From contig JAICHE010000050.1 in NCBI GenBank assembly GCA_025922755.1, positions 1-7,513 of the forward strand: 7,513 nucleotides of DNA, written 5' to 3'. The notes under the pieces are model-generated. The model did not search any database. It was given only the letters and a program-made list of their open reading frames with translations, and was not told the DNA's origin. The DNA comes from Nitrososphaeraceae archaeon (GTDB taxonomy: Archaea > Thermoproteota > Nitrososphaeria > Nitrososphaerales > Nitrosopumilaceae). The position numbers and the translations under genes are program-made. This document shows, one piece after another, positions 7,073 to 7,513 of the stretch (positions within the stretch are counted from its first letter, which is position 1; each line of letters begins with the position of its first letter).

Positions 7073-7080
7073 ATTATAAA
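7071..7080 (-). promoter_or_regulatory. TATA box of the suf operon
   Basis: Minus-strand TTTATAATAT is a good archaeal TATA element. Its centre lies about 24 bases upstream of the ATG at 7052, which predicts a leaderless or nearly leaderless sufB mRNA and separates the operon from upstream hemD. No clear purine-rich BRE is visible just upstream. Confidence 0.65.
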
Positions 7081-7131
7081 TACATGAGGAAAAATAGGCA
7101 TAGCTAAATAGCTGAAGCTAAAATTTGGCAC

Positions 7132-7137
7132 AAAAAA
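7132..7137 (-). terminator. Possible oligo-T terminator of hemD
   Basis: A run of six T on the minus strand begins 12 bases after the hemD stop, and a second run of five T lies at 7094-7090. Together they resemble the U-rich, hairpin-free terminators of archaea and would separate hemD from the suf promoter. Confidence 0.35.
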
Positions 7138-7148
7138 CTTTCCAAAGA

Positions 7149-7513
7149 TTATGCAATAGTAAGAGTATTTTTCATTGAATCAAATGCGCCTGCAACAGTA
7201 TGGACCTCTGCAACAGTATTTTTGATTTTGAATTTTTTCAATTCATCAGATGTGAATGGTCCAATCGAAACAACAGATAGTTTTGCTAAATTATTAAGAA
7301 GAGATTCTTCAGGATAATCTTTTGACATTATTTCAAAAAACCCTCTAACAGAAGAAGCACTAGTGAAAATTATTCCATCTATTTGCCCCTGAGAAAATAA
7401 TTCTCGAAATTCGTTCCATTGAGTAGTGTCCCTGAATGCACATACATCATACAAATGAATTTCCAAGACATCAATCCCAATCTTGTTTAGGAGTTCTTTT
7501 AGAAATGGGGTTG
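7149..7513 (-). CDS. hemD: Uroporphyrinogen-III synthase, 5' end outside the window
   Basis: The open frame runs to the window edge; 120 C-terminal residues are visible, about half of a full protein. HemD closes and inverts ring D of hydroxymethylbilane to give uroporphyrinogen III, precursor of siroheme, haem and cobalamin. Family features in order are a TPFLKELLNKIGIDV stretch, LYDV, the signature DGIIFTSASSVRGF (about residues 45-58 of the visible part) and VSIGPFTSDEL, then the closing HTVAGAFDSM helix. HemD is poorly conserved, but FTSASSVRGF plus SIGPFTS is characteristic. A TTG at 7466 could be mistaken for a start, but the family resemblance clearly continues upstream of it. It lies 96 bases upstream of sufB in the same direction, with its own likely terminator, so co-transcription with suf is possible but not needed. 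Confidence 0.9.
   Translation of the reverse strand, partial: TPFLKELLNKIGIDVLEIHLYDVCAFRDTTQWNEFRELFSQGQIDGIIFTSASSVRGFFEIMSKDYPEESLLNNLAKLSVVSIGPFTSDELKKFKIKNTVAEVHTVAGAFDSMKNTLTIA

Noticed and set aside
7149..7466. A short independent 105-residue protein starting at the TTG at 7466
   Set aside because: The frame continues upstream to the window edge with HemD-like sequence, so it is an internal codon of a partial hemD.

Overview
The window is gene-dense, AT-rich prokaryotic DNA with no RNA gene, mobile element, CRISPR array or long non-coding stretch; the largest gap is about 95 bases. The gene content and style suggest a marine ammonia-oxidising archaeon of the Nitrosopumilus type (Nitrososphaerota/Thaumarchaeota). 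The pointers are an archaeal-type phosphoglycerate kinase, a TATA-box promoter placed for a nearly leaderless start, oligo-T runs in place of hairpin terminators, and a compact SUF iron-sulfur cluster operon. This assignment rests on recognition of protein families and style, not on a database match.

Layout from left to right. Positions 1-589 (minus strand) hold a PAP2-type membrane phosphatase whose 3' end lies outside the window. A short divergent intergenic region (590-684) separates it from pgk (685-1896, plus). pgk converges on, and overlaps by 4 bases, the last gene of a six-gene minus-strand operon covering 7052 down to 1893. In transcription order the operon is sufB, sufD, a Rieske [2Fe-2S] ferredoxin, sufS, a SufU/IscU scaffold, and a small protein with a helical, winged-helix-like N-terminus and a C-terminal zinc ribbon. 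The genes overlap by 4 bases or are separated by at most 11, so one transcript is very likely. Upstream of sufB is an 87-base promoter region with a clear TATA box and a 13-bp perfect inverted repeat beside it. Beyond it lies the 3' part of hemD (uroporphyrinogen-III synthase), in the same direction, whose 5' end is outside the window.

The operon encodes most of one pathway. SufS takes sulfur from cysteine, the SufU/IscU-like protein receives it, and SufB/SufD form the scaffold on which Fe-S clusters are built. The Rieske ferredoxin is a possible electron donor. The ABC ATPase SufC, obligatory in characterised SufBCD complexes, is absent from the window. The order B-D-Rieske-S-U matches the actinobacterial suf cluster with sufC removed from its usual place. 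The least understood element is the small zinc-ribbon protein at the end of the operon. Most of the window is ordinary housekeeping metabolism; I do not see a clearly new biological system in it.
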